Shown here: positions 47,145-58,159 of the stretch, piece by piece
Numbering within the stretch: position 1 is the stretch's first letter
Layout of the letters: every line of letters begins with the position of its first letter
Position numbers and translations under genes: made by a program
DNA from: Tipula vernalis
Taxonomy: Eukaryota; Arthropoda; Insecta; Diptera; Tipulidae
Length of the DNA: 64,000 bases
Assembly: GCA_958295665.1 (NCBI GenBank)
Contig: OY282559.1
Location: 253,513,461-253,577,460, forward strand
Reading direction: 5' to 3'
Notes under the pieces: model-generated
Seen by the model: only the letters and a program-made list of their open reading frames with translations
The model's database searches: none
Told to the model about the DNA's origin: nothing

Positions 47145-49215
47145 TTTTTAAATTGGCAGCTGTTCCTCTGCAACTACCTCTACGTTATCTTTCTCTTCAT
47201 CTTCATTTACGACCATTACCATTTCTGACAGTTCAATTAAATTTTCATTAGACACTTCTTCGGGGCCGTAAATTATTTCTTCGATGTCTAAAATGTCCAT
47301 GCCTTCGAAATTTACAGCAGAAGCCAGTTCAGCCACGTCCTGACAAACATCGTAACTTTCGTCTATTTTATGTCGTGTTCTTTTCGTTTTTTCACATCAA
47401 TGCGAATTTTGTGGTGTGAAAAGTACATAAAACGGCAATTGATGCTGTTTTGTGTTTGTATTGGTAATACGATTGACATTTCTAAACGTCAAATTGAAAT
47501 TTTTTAGGACGATTAATACGATTGACATTTCTAAACGTCAAATTGAAATTTTTTAGAACGTCAAATTGAAATTTTTTAGGAAAGCCTCTCCGTCTTTATG
47601 GATAATGCATCCATCTGCGTCTAACAAAATGTGGAAATCGGTTAATTGAACCACCTCCATACCAAATTATTTGATTCAAGTAAAATGATAATAAAAAATC
47701 GAGACGCAAAAACTCAATTAAATTAAAATAATTAAACACAAAATGATAATATAAATCGATCAAGACACAAAAACGCTATATTATTGAAAAGTTTTGACAA
47801 CTAAATTGACGTTTCTAGTTTTGTTGGTGTTAGTAGCTGCGGATGTGAAATTCATGAAAAAATCCGCATTTCGTAAAATTGATGCACATCGAAAAACATT
47901 GACGTTTTTTGGTGAAAAGAACACAGTTTTTGGATGTGCAGCAAATTTTTTGACGATTTTGGGTGAAAAGAATTCAACATTAGTATCCGTTCCTAGCACA
48001 CTTTTATTCCGACAGTCTGGCCATAACTTTTTCCAAACGCCATTCATACACGACGGCTTTACTTCATCCCAAGAAGAGGCTATATTTTAGCTTTTCCAAA
48101 ACGCTTTCATTGTCACATTATCGTCTGAATCGGTTATATCAAGCAGTTGTTTGAATATTCGCCTTAAATAGTAACTTTTGAATGTGGAAATAACCCCTTG
48201 ATCCATGGGTTATATTAGGGAGGTTGTATTCGGTTGGCATAAATACGAATTTCACTTTGTCTGATAATTCATTGATGTAAATGGGATGGCCGGGAGCATT
48301 TTCGAGCAGTACTAAGGCTTTAAAATTTATGTTTTTCTTCGTGCAATACATCTCTATCTCTGGAATACAACAGTTTTTAGCCCAATCGTCGAATAAAGTT
48401 GCCGTCATCCACGCTTTTTTATTCGCTCGCCAATAAACCGGAAGATTATGTTTCGAAATATTTTTCAATGCCCTCGGATTTTCCGAATGATATATCAACA
48501 GAGGCTTCAATTTAAAATATCCATGTGCATTACCCCCAAGTAGTAAGGTAAGCCGTTCTTTACAAGCTTTCTAGCCTTGAGCCGATTTTTCAGCCTTTGA
48601 AATAAAAGTCCTAGTTGGCAGCCGCTTCCAGAACAAGCCGGTTTCGTCAACGTTGAACACCTGCTTGGCGATGTAACCTCTGTCCGATATTAAAACTTTT
48701 AATTCGTTTCGTTTGCGCTACCAGATTCTCCTTTCAAGAAAATGTTGTGAAAGTTTGCCCGGGCTTTGAACTGTTGAAACCATCCTCGACTTGCCTCGAA
48801 GATTTCGAAGTTAGACACATCACTCGTTGAAGCGTTTTCACTACTCGGTAATTTTTTAGCCAAGTCTTGGTATACACTTTTGGATTTTACTTGTAAAATA
48901 TTTTGACTTAAAGGCATTTTTCGTTGAGTTTGAATTTCAATCCAATTGGTAAGTAATAATTCCATATTCATTAACAAAGGATTTCTGATTCGAGTCAATG
49001 TTTTACAACCAGGCATTCGCAGCAGCTTTAATTTTTTCAGCGTCTCGTTCACATATGGTTCGCACAGTCGATGGGGCTAAATTCAGAGTTTTTCCTATGA
49101 AAGCCAACTTTTCACCTTTATGATGTCGTTTAAGAACATCTAATTTCATTTCGATAGTAATTTTCTTTTTTTTTATTCCACATATTGAAATTTCAGTTTT
49201 CTTAGGCTTACCCAT
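47145..49215 (-). pseudogene. Tigger/pogo-like transposase, decayed
   Basis: From a Met at 49215 (MGKPKKTEISICG), the N-terminal psq/CENP-B-type helix-turn-helix reads EMKLDVLKRHHKGEKL and LNLAPSTVRTI. After a frameshift, the second DNA-binding domain shows LLTNWIEIQTQRKMPLSQ and GWFQQFKARANFHNI (48699-48950). The DDE core follows: NVDETGLFWKRLPTRTF at about 48605-48655 (first Asp), then LPVYWRANKKAWMTATLFDD and LLENAPGHP near 48280-48310. There the second catalytic Asp, normally in DNAPGHP, is Glu. The third acidic site PMDQGVISTFKSYYLR (about 48150-48200) is in another frame. CMNGVWKKLWPD and an acidic C-terminal segment (47148-47336) complete it. At least three frameshifts, stops and a C-terminal insertion make it inactive. 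Confidence 0.9.
47464..47581. repeat. 2.5-copy tandem repeat within the Tigger relic
   Basis: TAATACGATTGACATTTCTA followed by AACGTCAAATTGAAATTTTTTAGGA appears at 47464 and 47513, and the second half again at about 47557. Period about 49 bases. It disrupts the C-terminal part of the transposase. Confidence 0.9.
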
Positions 49216-49754
49216 TATTTTTACCTTTTCAAAATGGAAATTTTTTTTTGGGATAAAATAATGCTGAATTAATTTAATTATCACTAGCAGGTAATAATCA
49301 AATTCTCAGAAATACAAAAGTACATACCTTTACCTTACACTCGAAAAGTTTATCAAACTAACTAAAAACTATAACAATGCACTTAATTAAACGTACATAT
49401 ATGTATGTACACACAATTTAATTAAACGTTAAATTTCTTTATACATATGGATACTAACGTTTGCTAAAACAAACAAACATAAAATGACATCATGACAAAT
49501 TCTACACAGAGTAATACTCATACATACATATAATTTAAGGGGGAGTTACCGATTTATCTGTATTTTCCTTTGCTTTACATTTTTTTTACCAAAAAACGCA
49601 AATGGAGTGAAAATAAAACGCAAAGTGAGTTTTTTTTTAAAAATCAACGCAAATCGAATTTAAAAAAACGCAGTGAAAAATGTTGTCATCAAAAATATAT
49701 GAACACAGACTGAAACATTGCAAAACGAAACAGCGCAAACTGAGGTATTGGGTA

Positions 49755-51143
49755 CAAATAAATCAATTTTTTTTTATGTTTTTTGCCAAATAAAAAATTC
49801 GATTTTTGTTTTTTTTTTGGAAATCGAAAGAATTTAACATTAAAAATTGGCTCACTGCGTTCTGTCACTTAAAAAACTTAAAAAAAGCTATGACGATTTC
49901 GATTCGGCTTTTATCAAATCCTTAAAAGATCACTTTCTACTGCTGTGTAAATCGAACAATAAAATCCAATTGCTCCGTATTATTGCACCGTATTATATAT
50001 GTGTGTGTTTTTGACGTTTTAATATAAACATAACCTACATATAATTTTTACAAAAGATTTAGTCGATACTCGATAACAAAACAACATAAAAAAATGAGCG
50101 TATCAATTACTATATATATTTATACAAAAAATAAACAGAAACACACAAAAAAACACAAACCACAAATGACGCTTTCAATAAACTCAAATCGAATGAAAAA
50201 TGTCATTAAAAATGACAGTTCTATTTGTGTTTGTGTTAGTAAATCTGCCAAAAAATCGAGATTCGTAAACCAACAACAATTTTGCTCGACCGAGTGACAT
50301 TTATTGATAAATCGAACAGTTTGATAGCAGAAAGAGCATCTTTCATCGAGCCGGATTGCTCTTTTTTGGTGGATCGAAAACCACATGAATTTTTCTTGTA
50401 AACTTAAAATTTGTACTAAAAATTAACAGCAAATTTGATATCGGACCAAACAGCCATTCCGACCATTTCAATTAAAAATGACATTTAACAGTACATTTAA
50501 AATCAATTATGTATTGTTGTACGTTTTAATTAAAACTTCTTAAGAAAATTTTTAAGAATATTCAGATATTATTTCTCTAAAAAAATGCAAAGTTCAATAA
50601 ATAACATTCCCATTAAAAAAAATTCTAAACATAAATGCACTAATATTTCAAATTATTTTTGTTAACATTTTGTCACTTCGTGTGGATGGGACACAAATGC
50701 ACCGATTGTTTTGTTTAATGTGTCGTTTACCGCCTATTTGTCGAACATAAGCAAATGAAAATATTCAATTACATTCATCATGCGAAAACCATCCACACGA
50801 CGTTTTACATTCGCTATATGCGCACATAATTGTACATTTCAAAAAAATCATTCAAGAATCATCAAGCATCGAACTGTTGGTAGTGACCTTCAGTCAGAAA
50901 ATGACATTTGAAACAGGTATTGTTGTTGTTAAAAAAAACGAAAACTTACACGGCAAATTCGGAAATCATTTGAAAGGTTTTAATACGAGCTTTCCTAATA
51001 TAAACGTGGTTTTTATATAGGCGATGACAAAGTTGGCCAATTTTCCAAAATTAGACAGTACATAATTGATGATTTTTTCATATATAATTATTAAGTAGCG
51101 TTAATTTATTTTCTCTATTTCGGTTTTAATTTTCAAGAATATA
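49755..51143. other. AT-rich non-coding stretch
   Basis: Overlapping opposite-strand frames at about 50094-50386 have no recognisable features. No TE ends. Confidence 0.4.
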
Positions 51144-52330
51144 CAGTCCTTAACAAAATTATTTGTGCATCGCAAAAATTTAACAAATCATCATTTACTT
51201 AAATAAACAAATAATTCATTTGTTATTCGAAATGACATTTATTCTGTATTTCATTAAAAAAAAAATAAAAAAAATATTCATTATTTCATTCAAAACAAAA
51301 GGAAAAGAAAATTACAAAATTATTTGTGCGTAATTTTTTTACCACAAAATTATTTGTGCATAGTACAAATAATCAATTAAATTGACTAAATGTCGAGGCA
51401 TAATGATTAATTTCAAATTAAGTCAATATGAAGTATTCCCACCGTTGTTTGCAATCACTTCATGAAGACGCTGTGGAATGGAATTCACGAGATTTTCTAG
51501 CATTTGCGTTGGAATTTGATCCCAGATATTTTTTACCACAGCAAAATTTTCATTTGGCTGCCTTCCAATTTCTACCGCCATTTTTTGCTTTAAATAATCC
51601 CACATATTCTCAATTGGATTTAAATCCGGACTTTGAGAGGTGGCCAATCAAGTGTTTGTTGATCCAAATCTCTTAGAAATTTCGTGATGAATTAATTTTT
51701 GTGAATTGGAGCGTTGTCTTGCTGCAATATAAAATGCTGGCCTATCAATTCACAACCGGAAACTAACGCATGCTCGTTTAACACTTCCAAGTACGTACTT
51801 GAAGTTACCGCTTCAGGTAGCATTATGAGATTTCTAACACCATTGTAGCTAAAACACCTCACCACCATTATTTTACTGCCACCACTATGGCGAGTGGGCA
51901 TAATAACGGTGCGATTTTTTTTTTTTGTTCGGGAGTGGAATAAAAATGTTTTTTACCGTAGGTTCCATTCAAACTAAAACATGACTCGTCTGTCCACAAA
52001 ATATTACGCCATAGCTCCACAGGGCTTTGACTGATAGGTGTGTGCAAATTCAAGTCGCTTTCTCTTATTTGTTTGGCTTATGAACCGCTTCTTTTGAATA
52101 GTATAGGCTTTGACGTTTGCCTCGTATAGCCGTCTTCGTACAGTCATTAGATAGATTTTGGCTTTTCGAGTGTAATTTATTTCATTCTTTACTTGCTTGA
52201 TTTTTTCCTGAGGATTGCGTTTAAGGAGTTTCAGTAATCTGTTATCTTCTTTTGCGGTTGTAGCTCGTTTTCGTCCCCTCCATTGCATATTTTTCAAGCT
52301 ACTCTTAGTTTTTGATTTTTTGATTTGGTA
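51144..52330 (-). mobile_element. Tc1-like element with IR/DR-type left end
   Basis: TA (51142-51143) is followed by CAGTCCTTAACAAAATTATT, a Tc1-type end. The core ACAAAATTATTTGTGC recurs in the same direction at about 51317 and 51343, giving the direct repeats seen in IR/DR-type Tc1 elements. The transposase relic is on the minus strand. The opposite end was not found; the element is probably truncated beyond about 52330. Confidence 0.75.
51423..52297 (-). pseudogene. Tc1-like transposase, frameshifted
   Basis: Four minus-strand segments in different frames give the family order. 52297-52004 is the helix-turn-helix C-terminal part plus a basic linker (GRKRATTAKEDNRLLKLL, then RRRLYEANVKA). 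52053-51868 carries NILWTDESCFSLNG with the first Asp. 51901-51692 carries HSGGSKIMVV and LQQDNAPIHKN with the second Asp. 51647-51423 carries SQSPDLNPIENMWDYLK with the third acidic residue (Glu), and the C-terminus. All three catalytic residues remain but at least three frame shifts separate them. The start Met and first helix-turn-helix are not clear. Homologous to, but clearly different from, the Tc1-like relics at 34980 and 52640. Confidence 0.9.
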
Positions 52331-52639
52331 AGCAATCGAATTATTTCACTAGAAAATCCTTGAATTACAAAATTAACCGTTGTTTATTTAACATATCTTT
52401 CCATAATTCAAAATATGAAACATTGCACATTCTTCTCTTCCAATTTTGCTCGATTTCAAAATTTTAAATTACCGCTTTTTATTTTAAGTGCAAATTTACA
52501 GTTATGTATTATTATTTTGCTACATGCTATTTCGAGATATTATTCATTCGTTATTCAATCGTTGAACAGAACTAGTCGATTTTTTATTACGTTTTAGTTA
52601 TGAAAAAAATACCCAGGACTACAGAATTTTATCAAATCA
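52331..52639. other. AT-rich spacer between two Tc1-like relics
   Basis: Nothing recognisable. The missing right end of the minus-strand relic and the missing left end of the plus-strand relic would both be expected here. Confidence 0.4.
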
Positions 52640-53536
52640 AAGGGCATTCTTAAAGAAAAATTGCTAGTTGGTGTAATATTACATCTACGACTGTGCGATT
52701 AGTTGCATAAGAAATGGTATTGGGTGCCGCAGCGCCAGAATGAACGGCGTAAATTATTGTTCAACAGAGACCCTCTGATGGAACGTCATTTAAATGAGAA
52801 AACCACTACCAGAAGAATTAAAACACCGTTAGAGGCAGCTAAAACCATAAACAAAACTGTAAGCGAATAGACAGCCCAACGGGTACTTAAAAGAATTGGA
52901 TCTGGAGAGAATAGGATCGTATTTAGCCATTTTAAAAGAAAATTTGCCGGATTTTATTGATTAATGTGCCGACCTCATCGAGGAAACAATTTTCTAACAA
53001 GGCGGTGATCCCAAACTCACTGCCAAAACCGTGCAATAATGGTTCAAAGAACAAACATTTATAATGTTAATATGGCCATCACAAAGCCCGGATTTAAATC
53101 CGATAGAGAAATTGCGGGCAATTCTCAAAAAGAGGTTGCGAGATTAAGAATAACCCCAAAATCCATCAATGAGTTACGGGGCCGAATAAGCGCTGAACGG
53201 TTAAAAATTTCATCCTCTATAATTGAGTATTTGGTAGAAATTATGCCAAGAAGAGTAGCAAGCGTAATTGATAATAAAGGATTATGGCAAAAATACTAAT
53301 AAACTGTTGTATTATATCACAAAATGGATCCGTGCAAAATTGGAAGAATGTGCACTATAGAATTTTTTGTCATTCTAGTTTTAATTTAAATTAATTACTA
53401 ATACTTTATTTAAGTTTTAAAATATATTTTAAATATTAAATCGCACAAAGTAATTTTTCTTTATTTGCCTTTATAAAATCGTAGTACTGATAAAATAAGA
53501 ATTCCCTATTTACTCGTCCATTTTTGCTCGCCACTG
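52640..53536 (+). mobile_element. Second Tc1-like relic with right TIR
   Basis: The right end, read outward-in, is TA then CAGTGGCGAGCAAAAATGGA, which fits a Tc1/mariner TIR (CAGTG, TA at 53537-53538). A transposase relic on the plus strand lies upstream. The left TIR is missing, probably deleted. Confidence 0.7.
52715..53299 (+). pseudogene. Tc1-like transposase relic with central deletion
   Basis: The N-terminal part reads RRKLLFNRDPLMERHLNEK and RRIKTPLEAAKTINKT, then TAQRVLKRIGSG, matching the second helix-turn-helix region of Tc1-type proteins. The DDE core is almost entirely missing. The C-terminal part resumes with IWPSQSPDLNPIEKL near 53065-53110, which contains the third acidic residue. 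A frameshift then leads to ARLRITPKSINELRGRISAE and VEIMPRRVASVIDNKG, ending at a TAA at 53297-53299. This C-terminus is well preserved. Confidence 0.85.
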
Positions 53537-53539
53537 TAT

Positions 53540-53899
53540 GTACATATGTAAATAGTACCCACATTTACCAAGGTGGTCTGGGAAATCCTGGGGTGGTCAA
53601 AATGAAATAAATTTAGGGGTAAAAGTTAGGTAAACGTGAGTTGAATGTACATTTGTCAGTAATTTGGCACATTTACCGGTAAATGGGCACTTTGACCGGC
53701 GTACGCACATTCACCATAATAATAATATTGTATAATATTTTGTTTAAATTTAGTTTAGTTTAAAACAATAGACAAAGATAGTTTTGAAAAAAAAATTTAA
53801 TTTAGCAATTATTGGTTTATAATTAAAAAAATATTGTCTTCCTCATTGTCACGTGTTTGAGTACCACCGAACCAGTAAAAATCTAGAGAGTTATCTTTC
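53540..53899. other. Non-coding stretch
   Basis: A higher-GC patch (53570-53720) contains TTACCGGTAAATGGGCAC and similar words that look like an old MITE, but terminal repeats could not be defined. Confidence 0.35.
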
Positions 53900-55073
53900 T
53901 CCATCCCTCCATTATTTTGTGCTACGAAATGTGGTGGCTTGATATGCATAGACTCTTCTAGATGGCCGTTAAAAAATTAACCCTCTTAATTTTTTGGTAT
54001 AAAACCGAATAACAAGGAGGTAATATAGATGCATCAAATTCTGAATTATTCCACTTCTTCAGATAAACCTAACGCCGAGAAAGGTTCCTGAAACTCTTGA
54101 TTTTGTTGCAGTAATTTGAATGGTTTTATTTTTCCTTTTCCTTGAAATGCCGCTGAAAAATTACATCCAGTGTAAGCAGGAAATCCTGGTAAAGATTTAC
54201 AAAGCATACTTTCGAGATATTCGTATAATTTGTGAAATTCCATATACTCGTATCTTGAAGAATTATAAGGTACACGCCCAACTTATATATACATTTTTAA
54301 ATTTGGAAAATTATACCTATTTCGCAATATAATTATCATAATATACGTATCTATTGCTCGACAGAACCATTCTTGTGCAACAGTGTAGTTTTTCTACTAA
54401 TTTTTGTAACAGTTATTTCCCTTCCAAACTCGTCCATAATAAGCTTTTGCAAGTAGTATTTATTAATGTAAGAAGGAACAACAAAATCATTTTCCGAATA
54501 AAGCTAAATAAAGTGTATGTATTTATCATAAATACAATTCAAATACACATATTCCTCATATTAGTACAGATTTTTTTAATATGCCTTATAGCAATCTTTT
54601 TCACAATCACAATCTACATTTGATATAATTTGTTCGCAATTCTTAATATAGCTAGTATGTTTTAGTTTACAATCATTATGATAAAATAAAAAAGTGTGTG
54701 ATAACGCTAATTTTTCAATTAATCTTGCATCATCATAAAGGATGCCATATTTCTGAAAACATTTAACAGTTTCCTCTAAGAAACATTTTACAGGAATAGA
54801 TTTTTAGTTTTTCCTCTTATTTTTTATACCACAAAATACACAAACCTTATCAATTTGCGAGACAATAGAAGTTTCTGTTACTGAATCTAAAAATGTATTT
54901 CAACCATATAAATTCAAATAGTAGTAGAAAAATATATATGTATATAAATTCAATCTGCACTAATAAATTACAAAATAAATGTTACAATATTTACAAAATA
55001 TAGAACACAGAAGTTGATGCAACGAATTATTTTTTTTATATTTAAACTTACCTGTGGTATTATAAAGGTCCAT
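53900..55073 (-). pseudogene. Repeat-encoded arthropod protein with GC(D/N) motif
   Basis: A short first exon starts MDLYNTT (55073-55052) and ends at donor CACAG|GTAAGTTTAAA. After an acceptor TTTTTAG the frame (from 54886) gives VCVFCGIKNKRKN, one in-frame stop, then KYGILYDDARLIEKLALSHT and YHNDCKL, a CxxC...H..C arrangement. A later segment has YLQKLIMDEFGREITVTKIS (about 54410-54470). Then comes KSLPGFPAYTGCNFSAAFQG (about 54140-54200), matching the HA(F/L)TGCD motif of PIN/FEN1-like nuclease folds, with Asp replaced by Asn here. The end has FDASILPPCYSVLYQKIKR and DFYWFGGTQ after another frameshift. Such proteins occur in multi-copy arthropod families of unclear mobility. Several stops and a central deletion make this copy dead. 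Confidence 0.65.
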
Positions 55074-55123
55074 TTGATAAAATGAAATTCTAGTTTTGCT
55101 AATGAATCATTTTTTCGTTGCTA

Positions 55124-55946
55124 TACACTTGAGAAAATAACTGAATACTAAACATTTAAACATAATATGCTATTACATAAAATTCGGACATCGGATATCG
55201 TCAACAAAAAATATTGTTTTATTTTTACGTTTCAGTCCGAAATTTTATTATCCTTTGAATCGTGGGAAGAGTAACCGTGTACAATGTCGTTCATTTTTAT
55301 TACTCTACGGCTCCCGGTCTAAGAGCACAATGTCGGCTTACTAAAATTAGGGTGTTTGGTGGCTCAACTTGTTTTTGTTTAAAAGATCGTGAGTGAAAGA
55401 TTAATTTGCAAACGACTTATTTGGAAATAAATTCAATTTTCAAGCTGGACATTAACGATCAGAAGTATGCTTCACCGAAATTATAAACTCAGGTAAAATC
55501 AACAATGGAACAAATTCGTGGGTTAAACAAAAAAATCTGTGGATCGCAGGGTACTACTCCATTTGTAATATTTGGTTTATAGTGAATGGATGGACCAGAC
55601 TAGTTATCTGAGAAATACATAGCTTTCGGTACAATCCGCAGAGCGAAAGTCGCGGTGGCAAAAAAATCTGATAACCTATTTTATTGAAGCATTTAACATA
55701 CTTTCGTAATCTGTAACACCGCATTTGACAAAGAAAAATTCGCTGTTCAGTCAACGAAATTAATGAAAATTATGTATGTATGTGTCTGCTAAATATCTTG
55801 AAAATCTTCATCAACGGGTCATAATTAATAAATACATGAAAAATTCATAAGTTAAATTAAATTTTGTGTAGTGAGGCAGCTGCCATACCATTTTATTATA
55901 TAAATAAATTAAAACAGTTACATAAGTCATCCATGTCCACCTTGTT
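55124..55946. other. Non-coding stretch 3' of the HMG-box gene
   Basis: Contains the poly-A signal of the HMG-box gene. Nothing else was recognised. Confidence 0.4.
55892..55897 (-). terminator. Poly-A signal AATAAA of the HMG-box gene
   Basis: On the minus strand AATAAA lies about 50 bases past the stop codon of the HMG-box gene, the expected place for a very short 3' UTR. Confidence 0.55.
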
Positions 55947-56246
55947 TTACCGACACCCGCCTCGGCGTTTTCGTTTTTTCGATTTGCGTCGTCTTCCTTT
56001 CCCAAGCAATTTTTTTGCTTGGCTTATAAACGGACATTTCTCCTCTTTTGACATACCCCGCCATTGTTTAGCGCCTTGAATTGCAATTTGAGTTATCGTC
56101 AGGCCACAGTGTTCTTTGCGAAATTTACGTAGAAAATTTAAAAAAGGATTTGGTGTGAGCACTCCTTCCCGATAACATCGCTTTTTAATTTTACTTTTAC
56201 TTTTACTGGAACTCGCGCATGGTGAAGAACAACCACTCTTCGACAT
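55947..56246 (-). CDS. MST-HMG-box (protamine-like) sperm chromatin protein
   Basis: An intact 99-codon intronless frame. The N-terminus is Ser/Cys/Lys-rich (MSKSGCSSPCASSSKSKSK), followed by the box NPFLNFLRKFRKEHCGLT, then AKQWRGMSKEEKCPF and SQAKK. The tail is very basic (GKGRRRKSKKRKRRGGC). This Asn-Pro-(F/Y)-x-Asn-Phe-Leu-Arg...W..M...K.P(F/Y) pattern is the MST-HMG-box of fly protamine-like and transition-like proteins, which replace histones on sperm DNA. Many such genes are short, intronless or nearly so, Cys-rich and testis-expressed. The start is the only Met, with a TATA-like CATATAAATT about 70 bases upstream. AATAAA lies about 50 bases downstream of the stop. No disruptions are seen. 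The exact orthologue is not assignable from sequence alone. A retrocopy is possible but there is no A-tail beyond the signal. Confidence 0.82.
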   Translation of the reverse strand: MSKSGCSSPCASSSKSKSKIKKRCYREGVLTPNPFLNFLRKFRKEHCGLTITQIAIQGAKQWRGMSKEEKCPFISQAKKLLGKGRRRKSKKRKRRGGCR

Positions 56247-56309
56247 ATTTCAATGTGATTTTTTCTCCTATATACGGACGTTATGTAGCAGCGCACAATC
56301 TTGAATTTA

Positions 56310-56319
56310 TATGTTTACT
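56310..56319 (-). promoter_or_regulatory. TATA-like element upstream of the HMG-box gene
   Basis: On the minus strand CATATAAATT lies about 65-75 bases before the start codon, compatible with a very short 5' UTR as is common in testis genes. It is a weak signal in AT-rich DNA. Confidence 0.35.
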
Positions 56320-56329
56320 TTCCCAAACA

Positions 56330-58155
56330 CACCAAAAAAAAAAAAATATTATATATCTATATATATATTAAAATAAATTAAAATTTTATTTAACAATAAA
56401 ATCCAAAATACAAAAATTACAAAAACAAACGAGATATGGAAAAGTTATAAAAATTAACATGGATTACTTGGAATAATAAGAATTTTTTACAAAAAAATTG
56501 TGTTTACTAAGTTTTTTCAAAATAAAAATAAAATAGTTCGTTTCATATTTAATTTTTTTTTTTAAAGTGGTTAGACACTGTGTGTTTTCGTAAACAAACC
56601 AAAAAAATGTTTCTTGAATATGTGCGGCGGTGTTTATTTAAATTTGAGTTTTCCACAATTCGTGTGTAAACCAAATACAAATTTAATTAAATCATTTCTA
56701 TTTCAGTTAATGATCCAAAAAAATAAAAAAATGTTACATATAAGCAGCATTATGTACATACATATTATATTATACGAGTATGTATGTATATTATAACAAA
56801 ACAATCGTGAAGGCATTATTTTATTAATATTATGTGTATACGAAAAAAATACAACTTTGCGTTTTATGTACACATAAAAACAATAAGAACAACAAACCCA
56901 AACTACAAACCTGTGAATTAAATTACGCCCGGTATACAATTTGGGTTGGATGAACGACGAAAAATGATTCTAACTCTATTGGGGTCATTAATTCCAAAAA
57001 TGTTAACGCAATATTTTTTGCTTGCTTGCCTAATGCCTACCTACCTACCTACCTTACTTCGTTGCTGTGAAATTGCTGCTGTACGTTTTGTTGCGTTAAA
57101 CCACAAGAAAATTTACTGTCGGTTTTTACTAGTTTCAAACGTACTTACACATACATAAATATTACGTAAAAATGAATAAATTGTGGTGCCATATATGCTA
57201 AAAATGGGACCAGGCAAAACGTCATAAATAATAAGGCATATGATAAGGTTAAAATTACAGATATAACACTTCCGGATTATACACTAATTAATTTCCATTG
57301 GGAGAATAAATTTTATTTTATTAAGTGAAGTAAAATTCTGTGATGATAAAAATCCATGGCCGTTTTGAAACATGTCATATTGTACCTTATACTGAAATTT
57401 AGTATTGGCTTCAGTCGTACTAAGCATCAATTCGATATTTTAGCTCGTTCAAGAAATATTAGAAAAATTGTAATCCATTTGAAAATACATATAATATTTA
57501 GTTTGAGGAAAGAGAAGGAATTGAAAATAATTCGGGCGGTTTTAATTCCGAATTATTGAAATATCTGTTAAATTCTTAATAAAATTTAATCATATGTGTA
57601 TGTTTTAAAATGGAATTCGGTAATAAAATTTTGAAATTTCTTCAAATTCTGAAGTTTACAAATTGTTAAATAGATTAATAAATTCTGAAATTCACATATT
57701 AGAGATCCAACCAAGCACTTCTCAAATATAAATAACACAAACACGAATCATTCGGGCAAACTATATACAATGATATATTTTCATATAAAATTCAACTGAC
57801 CAACAGACCAGAGCCAGGATGTCCGGCAGTGCGTCTCGAATTTTTCAGGAGATTGGTCGAGAAATCAGAACAAAATTTAGATTACAAACCGTAACCAATT
57901 TGGTGTCAGAGGTGGAAATTTACTGTGATGGAAAAACCCAAGTTGGAGTCAATAAATAGTGGGTGGATTCTTAGCGCCTTCTTAGCTGCGGAGAAAAAAA
58001 ACGCGGATGAAGCCTTGGCGCCAGCATTGGAATACGGAGCGGCTGGAATCTCGACTTGGAAGTAATTGCACAAAGAGAGGATTGAGACAGGGAAAAGTAC
58101 CATGCAGGTAGAGTCTGTCGCTCCATGATACACTGGGTCGAAAAATGTACAAGAC
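56330..58155. other. AT-rich non-coding stretch
   Basis: Poly-A runs and short frames only, up to about 57800. From 57820 the GC content rises, possibly the 3' part of the LINE relic that follows. Plus-strand fragments there (such as EVEIYCDGKTQVGVNK) weakly recall an RNase H start but are on the opposite strand to the LINE, so this is not secure. Confidence 0.35.
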
Positions 58156-58159
58156 CACA

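Larger units (their letters stand above)
46627..49752. mobile_element. 3.1-kb Tigger/pogo-like element, complete ends
   Basis: TA at 46625-46626 and 49753-49754 flanks the inverted ends GACCAATACCTCGGTTTGCG and the complement of CCCAATACCTCAGTTTGCG. These recall the ATACCTCG ends of Tigger elements. The interior carries a degraded Tigger-type transposase on the minus strand. Short AT-rich subterminal regions repeat ACGCAAA words. A small tandem repeat lies at 47464-47581. Both ends and the TA duplication survive, but the transposase is broken, so only mobilisation in trans would be possible. Confidence 0.85.

Noticed and set aside
47794..48090. 98-codon plus-strand frame
   Set aside because: Antisense to the C-terminal part of the Tigger-type transposase.
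57820..57960. RNase H-like start on the plus strand
   Set aside because: Only a short EIYCDGK-like match, opposite in strand to the adjacent LINE; not enough to call.
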